Source: Tridacna crocea
Taxonomy: Eukaryota; Mollusca; Bivalvia; Cardiida; Cardiidae
Length of the DNA stretch: 64,000 nt
Direction: 5' to 3'
Assembly: GCA_943736015.1 (NCBI GenBank)
Contig: OX031060.1
Span: 24,195,231 to 24,259,230 of the forward strand
Every line of letters begins with the position of its first letter. Within the stretch, counting starts at the first letter, position 1. The notes below the pieces were generated by a model. The model was not told where the DNA came from. It saw only the letters and a list, made by a program, of their open reading frames with translations, and ran no database searches. The position numbers and the translations under genes were made by a program. This document shows positions 40,801-50,754 of this stretch, in pieces.

Positions 40801-41800
40801 ATCAAGACAGGGTTCCCCTACTCCTGAAGTTAGAATTGATTCTTTGTTCTTCACGAAAAGAAGATCTATGACTGACATTGAGTTTTCAGTAAAATGAGTT
40901 GGCTCCTCAATGCACTGAGTAAGATTGAACTGTTTACAGATCGAGTCTGTTTTTCTGAAATGTGATTGATCCATTGTGTTTAAATTGAAATCACCCATTA
41001 TGATAATGTCAGTGATATTCGTGTCAACTGCAAGAGCGATAGAGTCCTCAATTAGAGAAGTATACATTACATTTGAATTGGGTGGTCGATAAAAGACACC
41101 ATAGAGAACATTCCTACTATTACTTAGTTTTATTTCTATCCAAAGGCATTCTAATCTATTAGGTTCTAAATCATATCTACGCTTGTAAACAATTGGATCT
41201 TTAACATATAGAATCACACCACCATACCTGTCCCCAATTCTATCTTTACGTTCAGGTGGGTGAAAAGTAGGGAAGAGAAGATCATTAGATGCGTAGTTAC
41301 TATGTAACCATGTTTCTGTAAAGGACAGCACGTCAAAGTAAGAGAATTCCGAAACCAAGAGATCTACCTTATTTGTGATACTCTGTACATTATAATGAAC
41401 AATAGACAAATGATTTGGGAGACTCAGGAAATCGTACAAATCATTGGTGCAGAATGAGGCTGATGAAGTTTCAGAGTGAGGACCAGGATTCAGATGAACG
41501 TCACCGGACAAAAACAACAAAAATATCAACACAGTTAAAAGATATGCAATATCAACAAATACAAAACTCCTCAAAAGGAAAAGAGAGAATGTAACATTTT
41601 GAGAATGATTCTGGTTAGGAGGTGCTGTCCTTTTATCACGATTTTCAATTAACCTAAACATAGTCGATGAATGCCTGAAATTCCAGTGCACAGAAAAAAG
41701 ATACAAGGGAAACAACTGTACTGCACACAATAGTACAAAAGTTATACTGAGACAGAAAGGAAAGTTCGGACGATATGTCGGCTTAGCACTTTCTATAAAA
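37890..41800 (-). mobile_element. LINE-2 of window: CR1/L2-group non-LTR retrotransposon with 2A-like leader
   Basis: Minus-strand LINE with one long intact ORF, about 370 nt of 3' UTR, and an end near 37890 where the minus strand reads TTGAATAAAATATG and then TTTAAACTAAACAT, giving an AATAAA next to a simple tail. The upstream limit is not defined. No separate ORF1 is seen between the ORF and the VNTR at 42.2-42.9 kb. The intact 1132-codon frame points to a recent insertion. An HpA copy (37635-37863) lies about 30 bp beyond the 3' end. Confidence 0.85.
38263..41661 (-). CDS. CR1/L2-type LINE polyprotein: 2A-like leader, APE endonuclease, reverse transcriptase
   Basis: 1132 residues from ATG (MFRLIENRDK); the frame stays open 23 codons upstream but without ATG. 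Residues about 25-52 are strongly hydrophobic (FLLRSFVFVDIAYLL and following) and run into GDVHLNPGP at about 53-61, a 2A-like motif with His where the consensus has Glu. The endonuclease follows from about residue 85: IVHYNVQS, SFTETWL, YGGVILYV, IIMGDFNLN, VIDLLF and RYHCPIF, the last in place of the usual SDH motif. The reverse transcriptase is in the middle: NYRPVSLLNTMEKV, FFDISKAFDKVW, AGVPQGSVLGPLLF, LFADDTSLSL. The C-terminus has LCRCGE with HYFFVC, a CCHC-like motif. Functions are target nicking and target-primed reverse transcription; a working 2A would release a short hydrophobic leader peptide. Confidence 0.9.
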   Translation of the reverse strand: MFRLIENRDKRTAPPNQNHSQNVTFSLFLLRSFVFVDIAYLLTVLIFLLFLSGDVHLNPGPHSETSSASFCTNDLYDFLSLPNHLSIVHYNVQSITNKVDLLVSEFSYFDVLSFTETWLHSNYASNDLLFPTFHPPERKDRIGDRYGGVILYVKDPIVYKRRYDLEPNRLECLWIEIKLSNSRNVLYGVFYRPPNSNVMYTSLIEDSIALAVDTNITDIIIMGDFNLNTMDQSHFRKTDSICKQFNLTQCIEEPTHFTENSMSVIDLLFVKNKESILTSGVGEPCLDLNVRYHCPIFGVFNFLKPRYKSFKRRIWKYDSGDYFQLRKSLSEVEWDTAYNDDENIYAQNISNVLIEKASQSIPNKTVTINPHDPPWITLEIKRKIRKRKRYYQRAKRTNSDQHWLKFKRLRNEVISSIRFAKKDYFDRMALKLKSGNLNPRDWWKILKSFICPTSSSPSTLPPIFDSSTDRFAVDDNEKANVLNSFFSSQSMIDDSLNSLPSDYQQFVGEKLNSIVITPNEVFDVLKTLHIGKASGPDGINNKMLLESALQISTPLCRLFNLCLDKCVLPTTWKTSLVCPILKSGDPSIVSNYRPVSLLNTMEKVLERIIYKHIFNHLKETNFFTPHQSGFLPGDSTVNQLTYLYNKICSALDNGFEIRMVFFDISKAFDKVWHKGLIFKLHAAGIDGKVLSFLQDYLTNRTQKVVLPGGSSDLSFVKAGVPQGSVLGPLLFLVYINDIVHDIESGINLFADDTSLSLVVDTPDISGAILQSDIDKVSSWADRWLVKFNPSKSKSLLISRKRIKPVHPDLSMSDVVIPLVQSHKHLGIYLSCDGNWDQQVQCTVEKAWKRIGVLRSLRYQLDRLSLQTIYFSFIRPILEYGDIIWDNVHEYQKEELDKIQNEAARIVTGCTKLVSIADLIRESGWETLRQRRNKHKLILLFKMVNGLVPNYLCSLVPTTVGSNTTYNLRNSNDLSNIACKTNLYMKSFLPSTIEAWNSLPQSTRETDSLSSFKRILDEDKPIPNKLFFYGERRLQILHARLRNKCSDLKQHLFWKNIVENPLCRCGEIESNKHYFFVCKFYRNIRTAFRRCICEISDYNIDVVLFGDNNLSLAENEIIFNAVHAFIENSGRFS

Positions 41801-42239
41801 TTTATATCAAGTTATTCCAATAGGTAAATACTGAAATGTATGAAAGCTCGACATACGTCCAGAATATTCCAGCAAATTAAACAAATGGAAATCGATTCTG
41901 CTACATAGACACACGTATTTGACCTTAGTTAAATGACACTCTGCACAATCACGAGAAGAAAAGAAAATGGTAAAACAGAAAAGTATTAATGGAAAATACG
42001 AAAAATGCAACATACAAACAAATGAGATGAAAATGCGTCGTTGAATTGTAATACATATCTCCAAAATTTGAGTGTGGTATTCCATCGGTTGTGAACAACA
42101 ACCGAACAAAAAAAAAACAATGAATCAGTGACATAAATGCAATTATACCGGTAAAAGAGATAATTTACAATGAAGCTGATAAATGCTGATTACAAACACT
42201 ACTGGGTGAATTGAATAAAAATTAGAAATTGTATCAGTA

Positions 42240-42248
42240 AGTAAGAGA

Positions 42249-42285
<37 letters not shown>

Positions 42286-42743
42286 AGTGAAATAGTGGTT
42301 AAATAGATATAGGCTATAACATGTACATGTTGAATATTGAATAGCAGACAAAATACTTACAAACCAGATTTGTGAATGAGACGAACAAAGAAAAGGGACA
42401 GTAACTAACGAGAGAAACAGTGAGTGAGAGAGTGCGTGGTGAAATAATAGATAAATGGATGTCAACATGCACCTGTTGTATATTAGATGGTAATCAACAA
42501 TACGTACACAACACATTGTGATTGAGAGGAATTAAGAAAGGGACATGACTGGCAAAACACAGAGAGAGAGAGAGAGAGAGAGAGAAAGAAAGAGTAATGA
42601 AGTAAATAAAGGAATGTATGGCATATGTACACATGTAAAATATTGAATAGCAATCAATATAGAATGTACAATCCAGATGAGTCACCAAAATAAAACAAAA
42701 ATAAAACAAAGCAAAAAGACCAGGAAAGAACGAGGGGTGGAGG

Positions 42744-42782
<39 letters not shown>

Positions 42783-42890
42783 AGTAATGGAGATTGAAAA
42801 GTGAAAGGATAGCTTCATATACACAAATAGATAACTGATCATGAGGCATCAAGTCGACATGCGATCAAATGCAACAGACAATGGGAGACA
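42240..42890. repeat. VNTR of ~150-190-bp units, each with a (GA)n tract
   Basis: Four diverged units start near 42281, 42430, 42590 and 42780. Each has GTGAAATA or similar, an ACATGT-type segment followed by GTTGAATATTGAATAGC in two of them, and AAAGGGACA before the next GA tract. GA tracts lie at 42245-42281, 42561-42594 and 42749-42780. The array is about 580 bp upstream of the LINE-2 start codon in its sense direction. Confidence 0.8.
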
Positions 42891-42894
42891 AAGA

Positions 42895-43290
42895 TAAGAA
42901 GGGCTAATAATATTAAAAAAAAAATAATAAAAAAATGTTGCTAAAATGTCATAGGTAGTATTAATATACTAGTGAAAAACAAGAAATTGTAAAATCTTCA
43001 TCATAGTCAGAACGAGACAGAGAGACAGAAAAAACAAAAGACAAGATGGCCAACCTTTTCAATTGAGTCGTGATCTATATATATGAGCTAGCAATGAAGA
43101 CTCTTAATACGATCGGCTATCATGCTAAAGCGTCGATAATCACATAACGTCTTAGCTGGAATATTATTGATAATAAATACTACATACTAGTACTACATAC
43201 TAATAACAATAATTTCAGATGTACAATTTGTCAATTCTCAACATACTAAATACTAATAACAATGATTTCAGATGTACAATTGATCAATTC
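42895..43290. other. Non-coding stretch with a short tandem duplication
   Basis: A ~55-bp unit with AATAACAAT, ATTTCAGATGTACAATT and CAATTCT occurs twice at about 43195-43297. Confidence 0.6.
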
Positions 43291-43296
43291 TGAACA

Positions 43297-43502
43297 TAAC
43301 TTTTGACACTCCTGAGAAAGAAGCCTTTATAAAACATTGAGGGAAAAGGAGAAAACGCTGGTAACCAGCATTTTCTCCCTTTCCCACAATGCCCCTACCC
43401 TTCACAAAACACATTTCAAATTTTCAGTCACCTTCATTTCGTCGTCTGCAATCCCTTTCAATATTGACAAACCTAAAATTTTGTCGTTTGGTAATAGGTT
43501 AA
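43297..43502 (+). mobile_element. HpA MITE, left end trimmed
   Basis: CTTTTGACACTCCTGAG, hairpin GAAAACGCTGGTAACCAGC, TTTGGTAATAGG then TTAA. Confidence 0.88.
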
Positions 43503-43554
43503 TCATAGAACTGTAACCGTTATGGTTCAACCCTCCCTTTGTTATAAATAGACA

Positions 43555-43645
43555 AAAACTGAAAGCTGTCCAGACGGCACAATTCAGGATCAGACCGCAC
43601 AGAATGTGTAATATGATTTTCGCTTTATGCCATCTGTTCGTTTAG
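43555..43645. mobile_element. HpB hairpin, worn
   Basis: AGGATCAGACCGCACAGAATG with a decayed second arm. Confidence 0.55.
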
Positions 43646-43738
43646 TTATGTTTATCAGATAAAAACCCTTCTAAGTTTCTATAGATTGTATTTTCAGTCG
43701 CTAAATCTTGTCGGGTTCATATGATTGGCGATGAAAAA

Positions 43739-44025
43739 GTCAACTCCTTACAGAACAACAAAAAATTAGATACCCACTAGTGTAAGCATCTGCAGACGAC
43801 GAAATAAATATGAATCATAAATGAAAATCATTGAAAAGGGCAGAAAACGCTGTGGAAGAATGACAAAAAATTCAATTACTGCTCCAGTGATTGGGTACAC
43901 TTTGAAAGGTTGGAAAACAACTGGGTAAAAGGAGGAAACGCAGGCTACCAGCATTTTTCTCCCTACCCCACAATACTTTAAGAATTAGTCTTTATAATAC
44001 AGTAGATCGCGCGGAAAAGAGTCAA
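43739..44025 (-). mobile_element. HpA copy, diverged, with internal duplication
   Basis: TCAACTCCTTACAG, CATCTGCAGACGACG, two hairpin-like starts (near 43850 and 43910), CTACCAGCATTTTTCTCC. Confidence 0.6.
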
Positions 44026-44062
44026 GACAATATAAAAATTAATATCATAGGCCGCTGAATAT

Positions 44063-44291
44063 GACTCAATGCCTGCAATCGTTCACTACCAAACCTCTTC
44101 AAAATGCGGAAAGAAGCCTTTGGAAAGCCGTGTTGAAAAGGAGAAATTGCCGGATACCGGCATTCTCTCCCCTTCCAACGCTGCCCTCTGCCCCGCAACA
44201 GACAGCATATTGGGCGTTTCATTTGGCTTTCAGCCAGCAATTGCTTTCAACTTGGACAGTTCTAGAATTTCATATTATGGTAAAGAGTTAA
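44063..44291 (+). mobile_element. HpA MITE with changed but still paired hairpin
   Basis: Hairpin centre TGCCGGATACCGGCA replaces TGCTGGTTACCAGCA, so a T-A pair became C-G on both arms. Ends TATGGTAAAGAG then TTAA. Confidence 0.82.
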
Positions 44292-44492
44292 TGCAAAACT
44301 GTTGTAACATATGCACCTATACTGACACACATAACTGATCCCATCAAAATGTGATCAGCACCCATAGACTATAAAGTTCCATTCTCTATTCAAAAATTAG
44401 GAATAAAATCAGACAGTTAAACAAGAAGACCGACAGACTGACAGACAGAGACATTCAGACAGACTAGTTCTCAATTACACAATAATTAACTG

Positions 44493-44493
44493 T

Positions 44494-44527
<34 letters not shown>
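44493..44527. repeat. (GA)n microsatellite with G run
   Basis: GA tract followed by G7. Confidence 0.9.
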
Positions 44528-44603
44528 ATATATGTAGGCTATTATGACTGACAAGCACCATCCAGCATTTAAAGATATGTTTGACATAATGCATCAGGCA
44601 GAT

Positions 44604-44689
44604 CATCTTCCCGAGCAAAGGTTACGATCACTACGTGGATCTTAGGGTAGAGTAGGTTAGTGGATCGTAACCCTTCGCTTGCGAAGATG
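44604..44689. repeat. ~86-bp imperfect palindrome
   Basis: CATCTTC...GGTTACGATCACTA faces TAGTGGATCGTAACC...GAAGATG with a short loop. Confidence 0.8.
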
Positions 44690-44829
44690 CAGGCAGATCT
44701 ATTAAATACCTTTTTGCTATAGCACATAGCTCATTTATACTTGTCTTGTTGGTGTAAACCCTTTCTGCGTCAACTGTATATCCGAAATTCTCTTAACGGC
44801 TTAAAAACAAGCCACTAAGACTCAATGGA

Positions 44830-45000
44830 CTTAACGCCTAGGCTGCTAAGCACGACCCACTGACCTTTGGCGGACAGTGTAGATTCAAGATCAGACTGCA
44901 CAGAACGTGCAGTCTGATCTTGGAAAAGATAACTTTGGAAAAACAATATTTGGTGTTGTTTTTTTTAATCGTTTCAATTATTTAGTTTGATAAGAGTTAG
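44830..45000 (+). mobile_element. HpB MITE, near complete
   Basis: TTAACGCCTAGGCTGCTAAG start, hairpin CAAGATCAGACTGCACAG/GTGCAGTCTGATCTTG, ATTATTTAGTTTG near the end. Confidence 0.82.
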
Positions 45001-45609
45001 CCTTGCGGTTTGTTGGTTCACGGTAGTTACGGTCCGATCAAGAAAAAACAAAATCTTAACAGAGTATAGAATAAATCACCAAATAATTTCATCTATTAGG
45101 TAGCATTGTAGAGAATACGATGCAGTTACATCCAAACATTCGAAAGAAAATCAACCTTGACCTTCACCACTGTCCAGGTGCTAGTCTGAAATTGATGCAT
45201 GTTACTTCGATGGTTTTCATGAAAAAATCAATACAACTCGATATATTTGGCGCCGGTATTCAGTCACATGACCGGAAAATATTGCCACATGACCTAGCAG
45301 ATGATCTAAATACGTCGTCATGCATATTTTGAGGTAAAACTGCTTGAAATGAGGGATTTTAGTGGATGGGGTAAATAGTGTTAAGCATGTAGGTGCCGAT
45401 GACAACGTTTTCACTTCCGGTAGATTTTTCTTCCATTCTAATCTTTTATTTGAAAAAATGAAACATGTTGAGGTACAGAAATGTTGAATTTAAGACATAT
45501 ACAATCAAAATAGAGACCAGTGAAGCCGCTAGAGGGTGTTATGACGGAAAAATACCGATTAACTCGAAGCAACATGTACCGTGAACCAACATGTCGTGGC
45601 TGTAATTCA

Positions 45610-45700
45610 TATTTTTGATCGAAGAGATAGTATAGGTCCACGATAGAACCGAAAGATGGCAGTGTTCTGGTCTTGGGTCTATATTGTCTGTAAAGTCCAT
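45610..45700. mobile_element. HpB hairpin, worn
   Basis: GTCTTGGGTCTATATTGTC with a decayed first arm. Confidence 0.45.
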
Positions 45701-45811
45701 GCTTTTCGTCTTCAAAACATCGAGACGATACTCAGCTTTGTAACGATATAAAGCCTAGAAATAATCTCTCAACTGATACGTCTTGGAATAATTATTATGC
45801 GGGCAGAAATC

Positions 45812-46040
45812 TTAACCCATTACCACACAATCCCTACTTTTGACGCCCCTGAGAAAGAAGCCTTTTGAAAACACCGTGGGAAAAGGAGAAAATGCTGGTA
45901 ACCAGCATTTTCTTCTTTTCCCACAGTGTTTTCTACCCTTTCCAGAACAAATTTCTATTTTTCAGTCACCTTTATTTTTTCGTCTGCAAATGCTTTCAAT
46001 TTGGACCAGTCTAGAATTTTCTCGTGTGGTAAAGAGTTAA
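45812..46040 (+). mobile_element. HpA MITE, complete, young
   Basis: TTAA ends, CCCATTACCACAC and GTGTGGTAAAGAG, hairpin with one T change (TTCTTCTTTTCCC). Confidence 0.95.
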
Positions 46041-46044
46041 ACAA

Positions 46045-46850
46045 AAATACTTTTGTTCCATTATAACAGTAAGACAAAGTTCAGTCACAAGATGATACTA
46101 TCTTTAGAAATGCTCTCTAAGCCAACCTCCTCGGCACTGTCCAACTATCTAAACCGCGTTATAGGTATTTTTCTTCATTGTATGCCGTTTTCATTAAGAG
46201 TATTATATTATCGTAGCGGCGAGTGCATAAATCAATGAGTTGATTGTGTTTTACCAAAGTAGTGCTCCTTTCCCAAGGAACATTTATGTAGAAATGAAAA
46301 TTGTATTGATCAAAGTTTGAATACTGAATTCAGTTTGAATACTGAATTCAAGAAGATGTTAATTACGTTGAACCGCTGTTTTTGTACAAGTTAATTGAGT
46401 ATTGACCCAAACTTTCCTCTTCTACGAAAATTCGGTATTCCGTATCTTATAATGCACTAAATATGAAAGCCTGTACGAGTCAATCACATGTTTTTTTTTC
46501 CAGTTCTGAAGAGGACTAGTTGTTAAAAGCATCATGAAAAAATGAGAAATCGGCATTTTGTCCAATTTCCACTCTGTTTCAATTCGCCGCAGTCAAAGAC
46601 AAATCCGTTATTTCAGACCACGCCTCATTTTTTCATCAGCAAAGCCTTTTTAGAATTGTTGGTTTTGCGGTTTTACTTTCTGGTGAAGGTAAAGATGATT
46701 CAGTAAAGATATTTTGTTACATAAATGATGTACTGCAGATGGGTCTTATTTCATAAACAGAACATATGTTTTATTGTAACATTATTATTGTCAGTTACAA
46801 AATGCATGATTTACTATTATATTACAAAAAAAGCTGAAAATGATACCGTG
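46045..46850. other. Non-coding stretch, nothing recognised
   Basis: GTTTGAATACTGAATTCA is directly repeated at 46315-46349; no convincing ORF. Confidence 0.5.
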
Positions 46851-46852
46851 TT

Positions 46853-47070
46853 TAACCCTTTACTACGCTATCCCAAATTTAAGCAATTGAGGGTCCTTAT
46901 TTACAAACCATTCTTGAATGCATTCTTGACCGTATTTTTTAAGAATTTTCTGAATATGAAAGTTACGAAAATTCTGATTGGCTAAACCATTCATAACTTG
47001 CGTTACTGTCTACATCTAGAAATAAGACAAAGAATATTTTCAAGAGTGGTTGATGAATATACACACAGGG
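46853..47070. mobile_element. PalE element next to an HpA end
   Basis: TTAACCCTTTACTACGC (HpA-like start) then GGGTCCTTATTTAC, core GATTGGCTAAACCATTC, right end GTGGTTGATGAATATAC. Confidence 0.65.
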
Positions 47071-47381
47071 TCCTACTAGATCGATTTACATAATCATCAC
47101 AGCTAAAGATCTATGTCAACCTCAATATCTGTATAAGCAATTTTATCTATGTTCAGCGTTATAGAAGAGTGTTCAAAGACCAAGCAAGTGTTTCGGTATT
47201 TGGTTGTATATACATGCTGGGAGGTTTTAAATAATTATTTATCATTTATCGATTTATTCATTCATTTATGGTATAAATTATCCGTAGAAGAGTAATAACT
47301 TAAAACGAAATATTGTCCCTTCATATTGTTGAAAATGCTACGGAGTGGTGGTGTCAGTATTATACCAAATATGATGTGTTT

Positions 47382-47580
47382 TAACGACCATAGGGTAAAT
47401 GACTTTCGAAAACATTGTGGGAAAAGTAGAAATTGCTTGAAACCGGCATTTTCTCCTTTTTCAACAATGCTTTCTGCAATTTCAAAAACAACGTCCGATA
47501 TTTGAGCCACATTCAACCTGTGGTCTGTAAATGCTTTCAAGTTGACCAAGTCTGAAATTCTGTCGTTAGGTACACTATAA
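47382..47580 (+). mobile_element. HpA MITE, diverged
   Basis: TTTTAACGACCATAGGG, worn hairpin with GAAACCGGCA, TAAATGCTTTCAAGTTG. Confidence 0.75.
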
Positions 47581-47589
47581 CATTTATCC

Positions 47590-47790
47590 TGCTAAGGTAC
47601 TAAAAGGAAATCTTCAATTCAGCAGTAAAAACCGAAATATTGCTATTGCAAAGGTATTTTTGAGAGAAAGATATCTCTTTATCGGACAGTGTAGATCCAA
47701 GGTCATATACTGCATGTTTTGTGCAGTCTGTTCTAGGTCTACACTGTCAGCAAAAGGTCAGTAAATCGCGCTTAGCAGCCTAAGGGGCAA
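47590..47790 (-). mobile_element. HpB MITE, near complete
   Basis: ATCTCTTTATCGGACAGTGT, hairpin with TTTTGTGC centre, CGCGCTTAGCAGCCTAAGGG. Confidence 0.8.
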
Positions 47791-47794
47791 AGGT

Positions 47795-48225
47795 AGTATT
47801 AAGATTTTGGTCATCCCTTTGAACTGCATTAGTCTTTTTTTTCTAGCTCTTTTTGATGCATTATTTTAACATTACAAAAAAAGCTTTCGATGACCTTCTT
47901 TTAAAAAGCACATAATGCTATCAGATATGCATACAGTGAATAAGGAATGTCTGGGGGAATACCTAGCACTTTGATTTTTTCCAAGAAAAGTAAATATACA
48001 GAAAAATGCAATAATATACAAAAAAAAAACCCTTTCAATAGTCTTTACTGTTTATATATACAAAACAGAAGTTAGAGTAAAACATGGAAAATAATTTTAA
48101 AAAATCTTATTTTGAAAAAGAAACAACAAATTTCGATTTCTCCCTTTAAATCTCTTATTTTAACGACGATTTCCTTATACACTAATTATGAGTCATCTTC
48201 TGTAAGAAGGGACTGTGCGTCTGAG
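47795..48225. other. Non-coding stretch, nothing recognised
   Basis: AT-rich; no repeat or gene recognised. Confidence 0.45.
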
Positions 48226-48229
48226 AAAC

Positions 48230-48412
48230 TTGAAAATCGAACCGTATCAGCCTGCACAGTCTGAGCAGGCTTATATGGATCAATTATATTTGCTAACTGA
48301 AAATTTGTCTGCTTGACTAAGGACCGTTCTACTTCATAATTCGGCTAATTGATAAACAAACTTGATTTTATTGAACCGTAATTATTTGATGACTCACTTG
48401 ATATAATGCGTC
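48230..48412 (-). mobile_element. HpC element, partial
   Basis: AATCGAACCGTATCAGCCTG facing CAGGCTTATATGG, then AAGGACCGTTCTACTTC and AATTCGGCTAATTG. Confidence 0.65.
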
Positions 48413-48423
48413 ATACAGATGTA

Positions 48424-48655
48424 TTAAACTCTTTACCAAACGACAAAATTTCAGACTGGTCCAAACTGAAAGAATTTGCAGACCACAAAATAAAAGTGAC
48501 TAAAATTTGAAATCTGTATCATGTTGAAAGGTAGAAAACGTTGTGGGAAAAGGAGAAAATGCTGGTTACCAGCATTTTCTCCTTTTCCCACAATGTTTTC
48601 AAATGGCTTCTTTCTTAGGGTAGTCAGAAGTCGGAATTGTTGGGTGGAGAGTTAA
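48424..48655 (-). mobile_element. HpA MITE, complete
   Basis: TTAA ends, CTCTTTACCAAACGAC, perfect inner hairpin. Confidence 0.93.
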
Positions 48656-49069
48656 AATCCTTTTGTCAGATCGCCTATATATCATAAGTGCTTCTTTTCG
48701 TCAGTCTAGAAAAATCCAGTTTCTAGCTGAACATTTCACAACCTCCATAAAGCAAATAAAAGTAAATCCTTTCGTTCACACGACATCATATTACCAAACC
48801 TGCAGCTCCACAAACATTTTCTACATAGTTCTGCATGTCTGTCTTTATGCACGCCGCATTCCGTAACTGCCGAAACACTGTACCCAACCGAGAGACCACA
48901 GTTTAAACAAATACGTATTTTTTTTCTTCATACGCTTTATAATCATACATAATATGGCGTGGAAGGCGCGTTTCTTGTTTTTGTCTTGCAGCAAACTGGC
49001 TTTTAAAAAACATTGCATCAAAAAGAGATACGCCTCATCACACGCTAACTTCTGTGCTTGATCGAGAGA

Positions 49070-49230
49070 ATGTATATAGTTTATGTAGCCGTTTTCTTCA
49101 TTAGTTTTATTATGGCAATTTTGTATGAACTCTTACCTCCTGCAAACGACTTTGCTATCATACGACAGCAGGCAAGGCTTGAAAAAGTCCTTGGAAAAGA
49201 AGCGTTTGTGTGTAACTGTATCGATACTAC
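49070..49230 (+). CDS. Possible exon, resembling the second membrane segment of a Ctr-type copper transporter (weak)
   Basis: The frame reads YVAVFFISFIMAILYELLPP and then ANDFAIIRQQARLEK: a hydrophobic helix ending in LYE and then a basic stretch, which recalls the FYEGLK region of Ctr/SLC31 proteins. A branch-like CTAAC (49044) and AG (49066-49067) precede it, and a second pyrimidine-rich acceptor-like CATTAG lies at about 49105. No matching exons for the other two Ctr membrane helices were found in the window. The likeness is short and the donor site is unclear, so this may be chance. Confidence 0.22.
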
Positions 49231-49343
49231 ACATCAAAGATACCGTGATAATCAGCCGCGAATGGTAATCCGAAACGACTTTTTCTGTTTTTATGTAATT
49301 TTCAGATTGCGCAAGTCTACTAAATATACTACTAATACAGTCG

Positions 49344-49445
49344 TAAAGTGCCGTCTCGGATTAGCCTGCGCAGTCCGCGCAGGCTAATCCGAGACGGCAC
49401 TTTAGGCAAACGTCTGAATGGCCTTTTTCGCGTGCTGCAGGGCCT
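49344..49445. mobile_element. HpD half element with perfect hairpin
   Basis: Palindrome 49344-49404: AAAGTGCCGTCTCGG and GGATTAGCCTGCGC, loop AGTCC, exact complement. It continues to GGCCTTTTTCGCGTGC, the outer end of HpD. Confidence 0.88.
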
Positions 49446-49759
49446 TATATCATTGACTTCGGCAATATTTTGAGACCGTTTTATTTCCTGTTGTTGACTT
49501 TTTTTTATCTTAAAGTGTACCTCTTTTGACAACATCTTGGCATTAGGAAAATTGCTTGGGAGAAAACTATCCTCTTCTCATCATGCTTTGCATGACTTCC
49601 TGTTTATTGTGTCAAACCGTGTTGTAATTCCACATTATATACGGAAGCAAAGAAAACTCATACATAGATTCCACGAAAAAAAAAAAGATTTTTCATCAAA
49701 AATAAATCATTTTCCTGTCGCTCATTATGGTAAGGGTACTAACGACCTTTTATTACATT

Positions 49760-50082
49760 ATAGGAATATAAAGAAAACGTAATCTCGTCACGAATTCTCG
49801 GAATTTCCGAGATCTGGCAGAAATATGCGAGAATGTCAAAATCATCTTAAGTGGCATCAAGAAACCTTTCTCCTCATATTCTAAAACTCTTTTTCTAGCT
49901 AATTTTCCCTTGGTTCCGTAAAATGTTCCAGGAAAAGTAGCCTCACAAGCACAAACTCTTTCTAAAGCTTTATCATAACTATCTAACTGTTTAAGGTTCG
50001 TAAAGAGATATTTGGGTCTAATTTTGTGATATTGTATGATATGTTTCAATGCTTTTGGACTCTCAAATATAAGTTGATATAC
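49760..50082 (-). CDS. Unidentified exon-like open frame
   Basis: On the minus strand the frame stays open from a TGA near 50148 to about 49753. After an acceptor-like TCTCACAG ending at 50083 it reads VYQLIFESPKALKHIIQYHK, continues through KIRPKYLFTNLKQLD, and reaches a Cys-Glu-rich ERVCACEATFPGTFYG and ARKRVLEYEEKG. Composition is balanced and soluble-protein-like, unlike the low-complexity or MITE-derived frames elsewhere. A possible donor (AAAG then GTTTCT) is near 49866. I do not recognise the family. It could be an internal exon of a host gene or a chance frame; no other exon of the same protein was found. Confidence 0.3.
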
Positions 50083-50119
50083 CTGTGAGACCTTATCCCG
50101 GCATACGCTACCACAGACG

Positions 50120-50195
50120 CATTTTTCGAAGAGTGTAGACCGATATCAGACTGCATATTTGTTCCATCTGATCTTAGTCTATACCATCCGTCTCA
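50120..50195. mobile_element. HpB hairpin, worn
   Basis: GAGTGTAGACCGATATCAGAC facing CTGATCTTAGTCTATACC. Confidence 0.65.
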
Positions 50196-50473
50196 CTTTC
50201 AATGAATTTAGTCATATTTCTCCTATTACAAATCAATATCTTAACGAAATCTATTTTTGGTAACAAATCACAAAAAATCGACAGGGCTGAAGGCCCAAGG
50301 AAAAGGGTACGACGCAGTCATTTGCAGACGAAACCATGTGTTTTTCTTTACGAGGTCTCTTAGTAATGGCAGGACGCACAAGTGCTCTACGGCTATAATA
50401 ATAGAAACAGATTGAAGGAATTACGGTATTAATATATTCCTAACGGTTCAGCGAACTCACCCAATAGATATTA

Positions 50474-50690
50474 TTAACTCATTGCCAAATGACAAAATTT
50501 TAGGTTTGTCCAAATCGAAAGCATTTGCAGACGACAAAATAAAAGTGACTGAGAATTCGGAATTTGATTTATGAAGGGTAGAAAACATTGTGGGAGAAGG
50601 TTACAGCATTTTCTCCTTTTTCCAACAATGTTTTCTAAAGACTTCTTTCCCAGGGTCGTCAAAAGTAGGGATTGTGTGGTAATGGGTTAA
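50474..50690 (-). mobile_element. HpA MITE with shortened hairpin
   Basis: TTAA ends and normal flanks, but the left hairpin arm has lost about 13 nt (GGGAGAAGG then TTACAGCA). Confidence 0.9.
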
Positions 50691-50754
50691 GAAGGTATCA
50701 GACCCTGTAATCTTACAACAGCGCGGTTTTTGGAACTTTGTAAAAAATGATATG

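Noticed and set aside
42199-42842. Three minus-strand frames rich in Ser-Leu.
   Set aside because: They are translations of the GA tracts in the VNTR.
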